Shown piece after piece: positions 1 through 10,016 of a stretch of 64,000 nucleotides of DNA. The notes under the pieces were generated by a model that ran no database searches, was not told the DNA's origin, and saw nothing but the letters and a program-made list of their open reading frames with translations. The stretch lies in the NCBI GenBank assembly GCA_026315105.1, contig CM048745.1, positions 546,523,358 through 546,587,357 of the forward strand, read 5' to 3'. Position 1 is the first letter of the stretch; the number at the start of each line of letters is the position of its first letter. Position numbers and translations under genes: made by a program. The DNA is from Locusta migratoria (taxonomy: Eukaryota; Arthropoda; Insecta; Orthoptera; Acrididae).

Positions 1-164
1 CGTTTACGTATCATTTAAAAAGAGCATGAAACATTGAAGGAAGTTCATATTCACAGGAAATGTTCATTAGTATGTTCTGAAAAAATGAGTAGCATTTCCG
101 ACACTTCACTTCAGCTTGTGTTCAGTGGCCTATTAGCATACGAACAGTATAATAATTCCGAGTG

Positions 165-447
165 GCTCATTGGCACGGTGCAAGTCTTTCAATTGGACGC
201 CACTTCGGCGACTTGTGTGTCCCTACCCTACCCCAGTTATCCAACCGAGGAAAGGGGACCTACAGCTTAACGTGGAATCCGATCCACGTGTCGTTTCTGG
301 CGACTCCTCACATCGTTGAGAGGTGAAGGATGGGTTAAAACGCAAACTGAAAAAAAAAGTCCCACGTCTGACCGCGTTTCGAACCTGCAACCTTTCGGCT
401 TCCAGTCGAGCGCTTCAACCCAAGACCACGGCGCCCGACATACGAAC
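165..447 (-). mobile_element. tRNA-headed SINE (SINE-G), minus strand
   Basis: The reverse complement of about 375-445 reads as a decayed tRNA-like head with a B-box-like core (AGGTTCGAAAC). It is followed by a body with a short A/T run and a tail (lower coordinates) containing AAGTCGCCGAAGTGGCGTCC. I recognise this tail type from arthropod tRNA-derived SINEs. No TSD was found. It lies upstream of the Tx1-like LINE and is not part of it. Confidence 0.5.
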
Positions 448-969
448 ATTAATGAATTGCATTATACCTTGTCCTCTCTCGTTCCCGCTGCCAAGAGCGT
501 ATTTTGCCGTAATTACTTCTATTAGACCGTAAAACTGTGTTCCAAGCCTCGCATTATTTCTGTATATACTTTTCCCTCTGGGCTACATAAAGAATTACCC
601 TCTAATTATCTACAGCCACTGTCTATATCTCTTTTATGCATGCGACGCCACAAACTAAGATATTTTCTCTGTCTTTTTATCTGCAGCTTGCGAAGTCGGA
701 ATGTTTGCTGTCGAATTTGACTGGAGCATCCTTACTATTCAGCTGTTCTCAGCTCCCATCTCTCTGGTCGATTTCTCTATCCATTACGATTTCCTTGCTG
801 CGGAGCGAGCGGTTGCTCCACTGGGCTCAGTCTGCTTTCGGCAGGCGAGCTGTGAGGAAGTGTTGTTTACATCCTCGCTGCGGGCGGTCGCGCGCGCAAC
901 GTGTGTGGTGAGTTGGACGCTCTTGCGGCGTAAATACTATCTGTAGTTTAGAATGGATAGAGCATAAAT
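448..969 (+). other. Probable 5' untranslated region of the Tx1-like LINE plus unassigned sequence
   Basis: No supported ORF. The last ~150 bp before ORF1 become GC-rich (CGGTCGCGCGCGCAACG near 886-902), as is usual for the internal promoter of a full-length LINE. The exact 5' end cannot be fixed by eye because no TSD was recognised. Confidence 0.4.
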
Positions 970-2310
970 ATGACTGAGCCCCTTCGCAAAGACACTGTGA
1001 AGTTCACATTTGATGACCGATATGCGAGACCCAAAGCACTAGAAGTGGAAGCCTTCTTAAGAGACGTTGTAAAACTCAGCCTTAGCGAAATTATTGGTAT
1101 CCATCTGTCGATCGTTAGTTGCACAGTTTACGTGAAAATGATCAGTACTGCTTGTTGCGCTAAAGTCATAGAACAATGCGGAGGATCCCTAAAATTCAAT
1201 CATTGTGATGGGAATGTTGGAGACGTCAAAGTTGACCATGCAGGTTTTGCTACCCGAACTGTCCGAATCTTTGAACTTCCATTCGAAATACCCACGGAAG
1301 CGATCAATTCAGCTCTTAAGCCCTACGGACGAATTATCAGCAATGTAGCAGAAAAGTGGACGACCTTTCAAACTTTCCCTGTTCTCAACGGTGTCAGACA
1401 GGTCAAAATAGAACTCCGAAAGCACATACCGTCTTACCTGTACGTGTGTGGGTATAGAGCCATTGTAATTTACGACGGTCAGCCACGTACATGTTCCGGT
1501 TGTGGTCAGACCGGCCATGTACGAACTGAGTGCATTCAACGGAGAGTGACACAGCTGCCAACCAAGGAGCCGATCGCGCCTATGGTGATGACGGCACTGC
1601 CAGTTACGTATGTCTTAGCTTCCCGCGGCACAACAACCAAGACATTCAGCGACGCTGAGGACAGACAATATGAGCCCCTCGAAGACAACCAATGTCTGCC
1701 AATAGAAATCAGTAACGCAGAAGCACCGATCATCCCTCCCTCCAACGTGACGAGAACGGTTATTGAAAAAGAAGTGGAAGCGAATCCTGAAAAAGACACC
1801 GAACAACACGTGCGTAAAGATGAGGAGGACATTGCCATACAAGATCCAAGCTCACATTCAGAGAATGAAGAGAGCTTGAAATCTGGTTCTTCCCCTAAAA
1901 CACACAAAAAACGGCGTTTAGCACCACCTGGCGCAGAACACAAGGCACAGACGCTCCGCGAAAAAGCGCAAGAAATTGGCAAAAAGTTAAGTGGGAAAAA
2001 ATCAGTAACGTCACAACGAAACCAGCAGACTACAAAAAAGGAAGACTCAAGAAATATAGACATTCATCGCCAACAGGGTGATGAAAAAGACAGCACCACA
2101 AGTAAAGAATCGAAAAACAGAACGATGCCCCAGCACTGTCCGGGGAAGCAGACGGCACAACAAACTGATGGATCTTCCTGGGCAGATGATAATATAGAAT
2201 TTCCTGATGACGAAGAAATGAAAGAAATAAAAAATGCGGAAAATGACTCATCTTCACCAGGGAGAGACGATAAATCTAAAGAAAAATCCCCGCAGCGTCC
2301 ACTGCTCTGA
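970..2310 (+). CDS. Tx1/L1-group LINE ORF1 protein (nucleic-acid-binding, one CCHC knuckle)
   Basis: A 446-residue open frame without breaks, starting at an ATG 65 bp before ORF2. A CCHC zinc knuckle (C-X2-C-X4-H-X4-C) lies at residues 175-188. The N-terminal ~150 residues are globular and could hold an RRM-like fold (not verified). The C-terminal ~220 residues are hydrophilic, rich in Lys, Glu, Ser and Asp, and probably disordered. In LINEs of this group ORF1 binds the element RNA and packages it with the ORF2 product. The stop at 2308-2310 lies 23 bp before the presumed ORF2 start codon, in a different frame. The intact reading frame suggests a fairly young copy. Assignment rests on the knuckle and on its position before a typical ORF2. 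Confidence 0.85.
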   Translation: MTEPLRKDTVKFTFDDRYARPKALEVEAFLRDVVKLSLSEIIGIHLSIVSCTVYVKMISTACCAKVIEQCGGSLKFNHCDGNVGDVKVDHAGFATRTVRIFELPFEIPTEAINSALKPYGRIISNVAEKWTTFQTFPVLNGVRQVKIELRKHIPSYLYVCGYRAIVIYDGQPRTCSGCGQTGHVRTECIQRRVTQLPTKEPIAPMVMTALPVTYVLASRGTTTKTFSDAEDRQYEPLEDNQCLPIEISNAEAPIIPPSNVTRTVIEKEVEANPEKDTEQHVRKDEEDIAIQDPSSHSENEESLKSGSSPKTHKKRRLAPPGAEHKAQTLREKAQEIGKKLSGKKSVTSQRNQQTTKKEDSRNIDIHRQQGDEKDSTTSKESKNRTMPQHCPGKQTAQQTDGSSWADDNIEFPDDEEMKEIKNAENDSSSPGRDDKSKEKSPQRPLL

Positions 2311-2374
2311 GGAGCAAGAGGTATTGACGAAAATGAGCGGTGACAGTAAACAAGCATAGGCAGCCAAAATATCT

Positions 2375-5300
2375 GTGCAAGCCTATAGGGTCGGCACGAT
2401 AAATATCAACAAAATTCTAAGCCACCTCAAAATCAAGGCCCTACAAGACATGCTCTACGCCGCTGACCTCGACATCGCCTTGCTGCAAGAGGTGACAGAC
2501 ATTAAATTGGAAATAATAACTGGATATAACGTAATCGAGAATCCCGGAACTGACCAAGACCTTGGAACGGCGATACTCACGAAAGAAGGAATAATCGCGA
2601 AAGACGTTGAAAAATTGGCAAACGCCAGAGGTATTGCAGGCACCATCCACAACGTAAGACTGATCAACGTCTATGCACCATCTGGCTCCGGCAACAGGCG
2701 TAAACGAGCCGACTTCTTTAAAAACGACATAGTGCCCCTCTTCCGTGGAAAATATGAACACATCATTTTTGGAGGCGACTATAATTGTGTTTTATCTGCT
2801 AAAGACCAGACACCAAATTTTAATTATTGTGCAGAACTGAACGCAATAGTTAGAGAATTAAATTTGATCGACACGTGGGAGCAAAAGAATGGGGAACTGC
2901 CAGGTTTCACTCACATTAATAGCCACTCGGCCAGCCGCATTGACAGAATCTACGTTTCCGATACCTTGCAGACGCACATTCTACAAACAGAACTATGGCC
3001 TACCATCTTTTCAGATCACATATCTTACATATGCACCTTGAATTTAAGAAAACAAGAAACCTACAGGGGACGTGGTCTCTGGAAAATGAACGTAGACATC
3101 TTAAAGGATCCTGCATGTCAAGCGACATTTAATGATGTATGGCAAGAATGCGAGAAAAGATTCCATTCATATTCCTCAGCAGTTGCATGGTGGACAAAAT
3201 GCGCTAAACCTATGATCAGAAGAGCAATGACAAATTACTCTCGTGAGAAAACAACCTGGCACAAGCGGACAGCTGAATTTTATTTCAAAGTCCTCAGGGA
3301 TTTATACGCATCTGATGCGTCAGTTATTGACAACCATGCAGAAATCAAAAGAATTCAAGCCAAACTCCTGTCATTAAAACGCAAACAGCTTGATGGTTAT
3401 AAAATAAGATCACGACTTCAAAATGAAGTACAGAATGAACAAACATCTATTTATCATTTAATAAACGAAAGAAAACGACAACACAGAAAAATAATAACCG
3501 AATTACGAACGTCAGATGGGAGACTACTAACTCAGCAAAATGAGATCAAGGCGGAAATTCACAATCACTTCACCGCTTTATTAAGCAATACACCCACGGA
3601 TATAACGGCTCAAACTGACCTTACAACCGGAATGACACGACAACTTGTCCAGGACGAAGCAGACAGCCTGTTAGTCGAAATATCAGAAGAGGAAGTTGAA
3701 GATGCGATAATGCGGAGCCCGAAAAACAAATCCCCTGGTCCTGATGGATTTCCGGCAGAGTTATACCACACATTCAAACGACAGATGATACCCAAGCTCG
3801 CATGTGTATATAAGGAACTTATGAACCCCAACACCAACATCCCAGTTGATTTCCGAGAAGGGGTAGTTGTACTGATCCCGAAAAAAGCTACAGGAAAATC
3901 AGTAGAAAACCTAAGACCTATCACCCTACTCAATAGTGATTACAAAATCTTTGCGCGCATTCTGAACGAAAGACTGAAATCAGTATTGAACTCCGTCACC
4001 GGTTCTTATCAATCGAGCGTACGCAAAGACAGATCCATTCACCACACACTATGTGACTACAGGGACATAATTTCATTATCAGCAGCTTGTAATCTAAAGT
4101 GTGCTTTGGTATCATTAGACTTCGAAAAAGCATTTGATAGAGTCAACCATGATTACCTATTTCACGTTATGAGTACTATGAACTTTCCGCAAAGATACAT
4201 CAGGATCCTGAAGAACCTCCTCAACAATTCAGCCTCTATAATAATGGTAAATGGTCAACTCAACAGACCAATAACTGTAAAAAGTTCAATGAGACAGGGT
4301 TGTCCTCTGTCCATGTCGCTTTTTGCAGTAGCCATAGAACCCTTGCTTTTTCGACTGAGTACAAATTTACAAGGCATATTACTACGTGGGCAAAAGATTG
4401 TCTGTCAATCATATGCTGACGACGTCACGGTCTTGGCCAAGGACAATAATGAGATCTGCAAATTATTAGAGGTAATAAAAATGTATGAACTCGCGTCTGG
4501 CGCCAAACTGAACCGACAGAAATCCGCAATAATGAACATTGGACGAGGTTTAGAAGTTCCCATTCAAGGGGAAATAAAGGAGACTGCTACATTGAAATGC
4601 CTCGGTATTGAATATACGCCCAATATCCAGCAAACGATTGCACGGAATTACAGAAGACTACTTAATAGTATACGTGCCAGTATATATCAGAATGTACTCA
4701 GAACACTCGACGAAATACAAAGGGTGGAAGTGGTGAATATATATCTCACATCCAAAATAAATTATGTGGCACAAGTTTTACCAGTTCCGCGGACTGTGGC
4801 TGATAGGATCTTGGCAGCCTTTGGCCACTTCGTCAGCCGTGGCCATATCTTCAAAGTCAAATACGAGACCTTGACACTATCGACCGACAACGGTGGACTC
4901 AATCTAACAGATGTCTACAATAAAGCGCAAGCCCTGTTTGTTAGCAAAACGTACAAGCAGTGGACAAAAACGCCGAACACCATAGCGGCATTCCTTTTAA
5001 ATGAAATAGCGCCACCTAACTGTGCTGCCCCAATCGATGTCCGCCACATTCCCACCGCCCTGTATCACTTTAAACATTTTTTAATCGAATACAGCTATAT
5101 AAGCATGAGAATGGCAGAGAAAGACATGTATAGAGTCAAAAAAGTCTACAAAAATTTAATGAAATTTCATAACAAGAACATCATTGAACGAAAGTATAAA
5201 GACTTCAACTGGAAAATGATCTGGAGAAACATCCATAATCCCCACTTACCGACAAACGTGAGGGCACTCTGGTATTACGCTGTTAATCGAAAAGTCCCAA

Positions 5301-5695
5301 CAAACCAACCACTTCATAATATACATCTCGCAAATTCTCCCTTGTGCACACTCTGCAACCTGAATGACACAGACGAACATCAATTTGTCTGCAGAAACAT
5401 TGACAACATTTGGCAGTTACTCAGGAAAAAACTTGCAATTATGCAGAGAACGTCGCCAACCACCATAACACCTGCGAGCCTTTTACATCCGGACGAAGAA
5501 CTTTACCCCAATACGAAACAAAACGCAGTGAATTGGCTAAAGAGACATGCAATATATTACATACTGACAACTACGGAAAAGAGTGAAGGAGATTTCTGGA
5601 TATACATTAGAATGCAGCACGACAAACTACTGCAAGTAGAAGACTATCAGAAAAATTCGCAAACTTTCTCAAAAGAACCATCGTGTGAAACATAA
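2375..5695 (+). CDS. Tx1/L1-group LINE ORF2: endonuclease and reverse transcriptase
   Basis: An open frame of 1106 codons. Domains in order: AP-type endonuclease (about residues 1-225, with LLQEV, GGDYN and SDHIS blocks); a linker; reverse transcriptase (about 440-760, with SPGPDGFP, LRPITLLN, LDFEKAFD, QGCPLS and catalytic YADD at 680-683); and a C-terminal zinc-binding segment (C991, C994, H1002, C1006). The LRPITLLN-type block is typical of L1/Tx1 rather than CR1 or RTE elements. The frame has no ATG at its 5' edge. The in-frame ATG is at 2333 and a TAG at 2357-2359 (ninth codon) separates it from the rest. That is probably a nonsense mutation, otherwise a non-AUG start is needed. Acts in target-primed reverse transcription. 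Confidence 0.9.
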   Translation: MQAYRVGTININKILSHLKIKALQDMLYAADLDIALLQEVTDIKLEIITGYNVIENPGTDQDLGTAILTKEGIIAKDVEKLANARGIAGTIHNVRLINVYAPSGSGNRRKRADFFKNDIVPLFRGKYEHIIFGGDYNCVLSAKDQTPNFNYCAELNAIVRELNLIDTWEQKNGELPGFTHINSHSASRIDRIYVSDTLQTHILQTELWPTIFSDHISYICTLNLRKQETYRGRGLWKMNVDILKDPACQATFNDVWQECEKRFHSYSSAVAWWTKCAKPMIRRAMTNYSREKTTWHKRTAEFYFKVLRDLYASDASVIDNHAEIKRIQAKLLSLKRKQLDGYKIRSRLQNEVQNEQTSIYHLINERKRQHRKIITELRTSDGRLLTQQNEIKAEIHNHFTALLSNTPTDITAQTDLTTGMTRQLVQDEADSLLVEISEEEVEDAIMRSPKNKSPGPDGFPAELYHTFKRQMIPKLACVYKELMNPNTNIPVDFREGVVVLIPKKATGKSVENLRPITLLNSDYKIFARILNERLKSVLNSVTGSYQSSVRKDRSIHHTLCDYRDIISLSAACNLKCALVSLDFEKAFDRVNHDYLFHVMSTMNFPQRYIRILKNLLNNSASIIMVNGQLNRPITVKSSMRQGCPLSMSLFAVAIEPLLFRLSTNLQGILLRGQKIVCQSYADDVTVLAKDNNEICKLLEVIKMYELASGAKLNRQKSAIMNIGRGLEVPIQGEIKETATLKCLGIEYTPNIQQTIARNYRRLLNSIRASIYQNVLRTLDEIQRVEVVNIYLTSKINYVAQVLPVPRTVADRILAAFGHFVSRGHIFKVKYETLTLSTDNGGLNLTDVYNKAQALFVSKTYKQWTKTPNTIAAFLLNEIAPPNCAAPIDVRHIPTALYHFKHFLIEYSYISMRMAEKDMYRVKKVYKNLMKFHNKNIIERKYKDFNWKMIWRNIHNPHLPTNVRALWYYAVNRKVPTNQPLHNIHLANSPLCTLCNLNDTDEHQFVCRNIDNIWQLLRKKLAIMQRTSPTTITPASLLHPDEELYPNTKQNAVNWLKRHAIYYILTTTEKSEGDFWIYIRMQHDKLLQVEDYQKNSQTFSKEPSCET

Positions 5696-6511
5696 ATAAA
5701 ACGACATCCTTGATGATGTGACCCAATGGGCATATCAACAGGTTAAATTATTACAAATACAATTTCTAGGAAAATGTAAGAATAACGAATAACGATCAAC
5801 TAAGGAACGACTATTTTGACGAAAATAAACTTTTCGAAACAGAAAAAAAAGGTTTTATTTCACAAGTTTGGCTCTAGAAGAGAGACATTTTTTTTTTTTT
5901 ACATTATTTCAGTTCCCCTTTTTTTAAGTCTACAGAGATCTAATTTTCAAATGCATAAATTCTACCACCAAGAATTCATGTTACGTTGTATCATTAACAG
6001 AAACGGAGTCTAGCTAGCTGACGCATTTCAAAGTTAGAGAAGATAAACAAAACGAGAGCAAAAAGAAGAACCAGATCAAGTACACGGATACGTGTGGAAA
6101 TTACAACAGTTACACCCGAGAAGACGAACTTTGACATCGGAAGTTGGCAAAGACACCGAAAGATACAATTTATATAGCATTTCAGAAGATATGAAATTAT
6201 GTTTCACACCGAAGAAGGCAATCTTAATTTAGAGAAGACATTAAACAACATTATATTTTGCTTTCAAATTTTTCCTATAATTGGACATTAAATCATAATA
6301 GGCAATACAGAAAAAAAAAAATTGCTCTTGCCTTTATCGTTCCAGAAGCAGAAGAGGAATTTTAAGTTTATTCAATATATCAAGAAAAATCCTTTCGTTT
6401 ACCAACATCTCTCAAAAGAAAGGAAGATGAGATGCACAACACAAAAAAAAAAAAAAAATAAAAAAAAAAAAAAAAATAAAATAAAAAATAAAATAAAATA
6501 AGAAAAAAAAA
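5696..6511 (+). other. 3' untranslated region and A-rich tail of the Tx1-like LINE
   Basis: AT-rich, without a credible ORF. It ends in long A runs broken by single T residues (about 6440-6511), the expected 3' tail of an L1-group LINE. With the 5' region this makes an element of roughly 5.6-6 kb. Immediately after the tail lies a SINE-like segment with a GT microsatellite, so the right TSD cannot be read. Confidence 0.7.
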
Positions 6512-6524
6512 CTGGGCGCATGTA

Positions 6525-6578
<54 letters not shown>

Positions 6579-6672
6579 TAATCCTCAGGTTACTTTAAGT
6601 TAGTTTCAGTATTTGTAAGGCTAGGGACTGATAACCACACTAATTATGACTCATAGATATACAAACATTTTA
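6512..6672 (+). mobile_element. SINE-B-like tail with expanded (GT)n
   Basis: After a GGGCGCATG-like end of a tRNA region, a (TG)n tract (about 6529-6573) is followed by a diverged copy of the tail seen in SINE-B elsewhere here: CTCAGGTTA, then GGGACTGAT, then a final ACAAACATT. Most of the tRNA-like head is missing. The short GTGTGTGTG of SINE-B copies appears to have expanded into the microsatellite. Confidence 0.55.
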
Positions 6673-7119
6673 TTAGAACGAGTCCTGCTCTTCTTATACT
6701 TTTTCATGCTGCCATGATATTACCCTGTATTCATTTAGCCATACAATCTTTATCATCATCCTATTGCACCTTACAAACCATAAGATATAACTCGAGAAAA
6801 TCATTACATTAACCTTTCCAAATTTTCTAGCTTTGGTATTACGTTCAAATTGCCGACATTCTATGTCATAATTGTCTTCAAAGAGTGTTACCACCCCGTA
6901 AGTTGTTCCACCATTCCGTTGATCACCTCTGCCTGGATAGTGTCTCCCAGATGACTGAATGACGGACAAATCCGCAATATTTTGCCAATATAGCGATCAT
7001 CATGACAACTTTTTAATTTTTATTATATATTATTACATAGGGTGTTCCAAACGTTTTGAACAGTGGTCTCCAATTTCTTTTATTTTTTTGCAGCAGGAGA
7101 AAGACATGTTTTGCGACCA
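6673..7119. other. Unassigned spacer
   Basis: Only a 91-codon chance frame on the minus strand (6694-6969) with no recognisable motif. A GGGTGTTCCAAACG sequence near 7040 resembles a transposon end, but no partner was found. Confidence 0.4.
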
Positions 7120-7500
7120 TACTTGGAACATTTAGTTACAAGCTGGTATGCGTAATAGAGGACGCATGGGCCCTCTGCCGCCGCCGTCGCACCGCACAGA
7201 CTTTATCATGGTGGTTATCCTGCGCGAAACCGGCACTACGAAAAGCATGTACTATTTATTTGCAGAACGTAGTCGTCGACGTCGAGCTCTTATACAAGAT
7301 CTTGTCGATGTGGAAGGCCGACAACACACATCTCAAAAAGATATTGGTCATGCTTTTCATTCTCACTTCGCACGGTTGTACACGGCCGCTCCACATAACC
7401 CAACTTTAATCGAGGAGGTTGCGGCACTCATCACTAACTCTGTTCCGGAAGACGTGGCGGCTGAACTCCAAGAAGACGTGACCACTGACGAAGTCCTAGA
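7120..7500 (+). pseudogene. Fragment of a Tx1-like LINE ORF2 (linker before the RT domain)
   Basis: Two frames together cover the region that in the intact ORF2 of this window lies between endonuclease and RT. One carries a WW-x-x-CAKP-x-x-RK block matching WW-TKCAKP of the full copy. The other carries a YLFAERSRRRR-type block followed by an acidic ELQEDVTTDEVLDA segment. The two parts are in different frames and about 60 codons between them seem deleted. The fragment is cut at 7500 by the tail of an RTE element in the opposite orientation. Confidence 0.6.
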
Positions 7501-8394
7501 TGCTGTTGTTGTTGTTGTTGTTGTGGTCTTCAGTCCGGAGACTGGTTTTATGCAGCTCTCCACAATACCCTATCCTGAGCAAGCCTCTTCATCTCCACAT
7601 AAGAACGACAACCTACATCTGTCTGAATCTGCTTACTGTATCCATCTCTTGGTCTTCCTCTGCGGTTTTTACCCCACACACTTCCCTCCAACGCTAAATT
7701 CACAATTCCTTAATGTCTAAGAATGTGTCCTACCAATCTATCCCTTCTTTTAGTCAAGGTATGCCAGAAATTTCTTTTCACCCCAATTCTGTTCAGTACC
7801 TCCTCATTAGTTACGCGATCCACCCACCTAATCGTCAGCATTCTTCTGTGGCACCATATTTCAAAAGCCTCACTCCTCTTCCTGTCCGCACTGTTTATCG
7901 TCCATGTCTCACTCCCATACAAGGCAACACTCCATACAAATGCCTTCAGAAAGGACTTCCTTAGGCTTAAATCAATATTCGATGTTAACAAATTTCTCTT
8001 TTTCAAAAATGCTTTTCTACCCATTGCCATTCTGCATTTTATATCTTCTGTACTGCGACCATCGTTTGTTATTTTACTGCCCAAGTAACAAAACTCATCT
8101 ACCTCCTTTATTGCTTCGTTTCCCAATCTAATTCCTTCAGCATCACCTGATTTTCTAAGATGCATTCCATTATTTTTGTTTTGCTCTTGTTAATTTTCAT
8201 TTTATTTGCTCTCTTCAACACGCTGTCCATTCCATTCAACTGCTCTTCCAGGTCCTTTGCTGTCTCTGACAGAATTACAATGTCATCAGCAAAACGCAAT
8301 TCTTTACTTTCTTCCCCCTGAACTTTAATCCCTATTCCAAATTTTTCCTTGCTTTCCTTCGCCGCCTGCTCGATGTACAAGTTGAATAACATTG
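7501..8394 (-). mobile_element. 5'-truncated RTE-group LINE, (CAA)n tail
   Basis: Minus-strand frames 8392-8108 and 8165-7710 encode the second half of an RTE-type reverse transcriptase. The start corresponds to the block after the GVRQG motif (MLFNLYIEQA), then comes RFADDIVILS (catalytic FADD) and a C-terminal region with FVWSVALYGSETW and RLVGHILRH blocks. A frame change separates the two parts near 8110-8165. The element ends at 7501-7520 with a TTG repeat, read on the minus strand as a (CAA)n tail, the RTE-style microsatellite tail. The 5' end is truncated near 8394. Confidence 0.8.
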
Positions 8395-9558
8395 TAATTC
8401 CATATGTATTACTATTTTTGGAAGGGTGGGCAGCTTAGGAATCGAAGGGCAAAAGTAGCTCTGCTAACGTCTGAGTTCCCTTCGAGAAGGCCGTAAGCAG
8501 ACGGAAGGTGACGTCTCATGCTGAGAGTATTGGACTGACATTACTCAAGAATTTTATTCAATATTTAGAACTGCCTCCTTTCGAACCGTGGACCACTAGG
8601 TTGAAATAGGTCGTCTGTTAAATAAAAGCATTCCTTATGACTGGTACTGCATATTCTTATACATCGTATAAAAGAAATTTATCGAAATTCTCCTCTGTCC
8701 GTCACGGATAATAATTGGATTTATTATTAAAGACGATACCTCTGTAAGAGTAACATACTGTGTCGAAATATTTTCACAAGAATGCAATACACCTGATTAA
8801 ATTTTTAATTTTCTACAGCAGAGGAAAGCGAAGCACGAAAAAGAGGAGCGCTGTGAATGAAGCAATTAACTTTGGTAACAGAATCAGTTCATTGAAGAAA
8901 GCAATATGCGATTGAATGGACGATACAACAGAAACCTCGAACAAAGAATAGTATTACAGCAGAAACAAACAACCTCAATTTATTTTCCGCTGAGGGTAAA
9001 ATTACTATAGGACCAGTCGTGCGCGAAATATCGAAATACAGAGCGCTTTTGTGCATCGCCGAGAGCGAACTGGTTTGAATTCCACAGGGGACCGGTGGCA
9101 TTAAAACTGAATTATCAGCAGACGGGTCACATAAACTGGAGGGACAGTAGAACTAATGCGTCAGTGATCAATTTCCCCGTTTTTAATTTTTGCAAAAAAA
9201 AATTTTGCGTAGTGTTGTCTTTTTCATTCTTTTATGTAATATCGGCAGAACGCAGAAAGGAATTATGGGGGGGGGGGGGGGGAGGCTTTTCATTGTTTGC
9301 TGTAGGTATAATGTCCGTTACAGTCTAGAAATTATAAAATGATCCACATCGAATACTTAACTGTAAAATATTTGAAATGAACCACCGCATAAAATGAATC
9401 GTGAACCATGCCGATGACCATCTGTGATACATTGCAGAATTATTTTGGAAGTGTGGTCCATCAACCAACGAAGAATCGTGCAGACACATTTATTACATAA
9501 ATATTGGAATAATGTTTGTGGGATCTGTGAAATGTGGGAATAGTCGAGGAGGTAGACA
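8395..9558. other. Unassigned spacer with a 16-18 nt poly-G run
   Basis: No ORF with recognisable motifs on either strand. Contains a G homopolymer (about 9266-9283). The sequence just before 9559 is the target of the nested SINE below. Confidence 0.4.
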
Positions 9559-9620
9559 CTGCGTTACAGAGAGATGTTCAGATGTTTGTAAATCTATCGG
9601 ACCAAACAGCGTAGTCATCA

Positions 9621-9822
9621 AAAAAATTGTTCAATTGTTTGTACAGCTTATGGGACTTAACTACGAGGTCATCAGTCCCTAAACATACAAACTACTTATG
9701 AACTAGCTAACACTAAGGACGGCACAAATATCCATGCCCGTGTGGGGATTCGAACCCCCGACGTAGTGGCCGTGCAGACCGTGACTGGAGCGCCTCAGAC
9801 CCCTCGGCCACCGCGGCCGGCG
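9621..9822 (-). mobile_element. SINE-A copy nested in SINE-B
   Basis: Full tRNA-headed SINE on the minus strand: head at 9740-9821 (B box from GGGGATTCGAACCCCC), tail with CATCAGTCCCTAAAC and a 3' A-run at 9620-9626. TSD GCGTRGTCATCA at 9609-9620 and 9823-9834 (one mismatch). It split the SINE-B tail. Confidence 0.85.
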
Positions 9823-9915
9823 GCGTGGTCATCAGTCCGTAGCTTACAAACTACTTAAACCTATCAATAAAATTCTTCTGGGTATGAAACCGCGTCGTCA
9901 TTTTATAAATTCCAC

Positions 9916-9958
9916 CGACGTTTCGGCCGCTGTTGCAGGCGGCCTTCATCAGGGTCTG
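9916..9958 (-). ncRNA. Hammerhead-ribozyme-like motif (minus strand)
   Basis: Mirror of the plus-strand motif: CTGATGA (complement of 9946-9952), 6-bp stem II, GAAA (complement of 9921-9924), then CGTC with the expected cleavage after the C paired to 9917. Stem III would be the two-base palindrome CG, which in known PLE ribozymes implies action as a dimer. Confidence 0.55.
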
Positions 9959-9967
9959 TGTCAGACA

Positions 9968-10016
9968 CAGACCCTGATGAAGGCCGCCTGCAACAGCGGC
10001 CGAAACGTCGGTGGAA
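9968..10016 (+). ncRNA. Hammerhead-ribozyme-like motif (plus strand)
   Basis: CTGATGA 9974-9980, perfect stem II GGCCGC/GCGGCC with an 8-nt loop, GAAA 10002-10005, then CGTC with expected cleavage after 10009. Stem I is short (ACC with GGT). Hammerhead motifs are an established feature of Penelope-like elements. Activity here is inferred, not shown. Confidence 0.55.

Noticed and set aside
1536..2063. 175-codon minus-strand frame antisense to LINE ORF1
   Set aside because: Shadow of the codon pattern of ORF1; no motif.
9740..9821. tRNA genes at the many B-box-like sequences (for example here and at 11036, 43641, 51850)
   Set aside because: Each is followed by the same SINE tail and most have TSDs; acceptor stems are imperfect. 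They are SINE heads.
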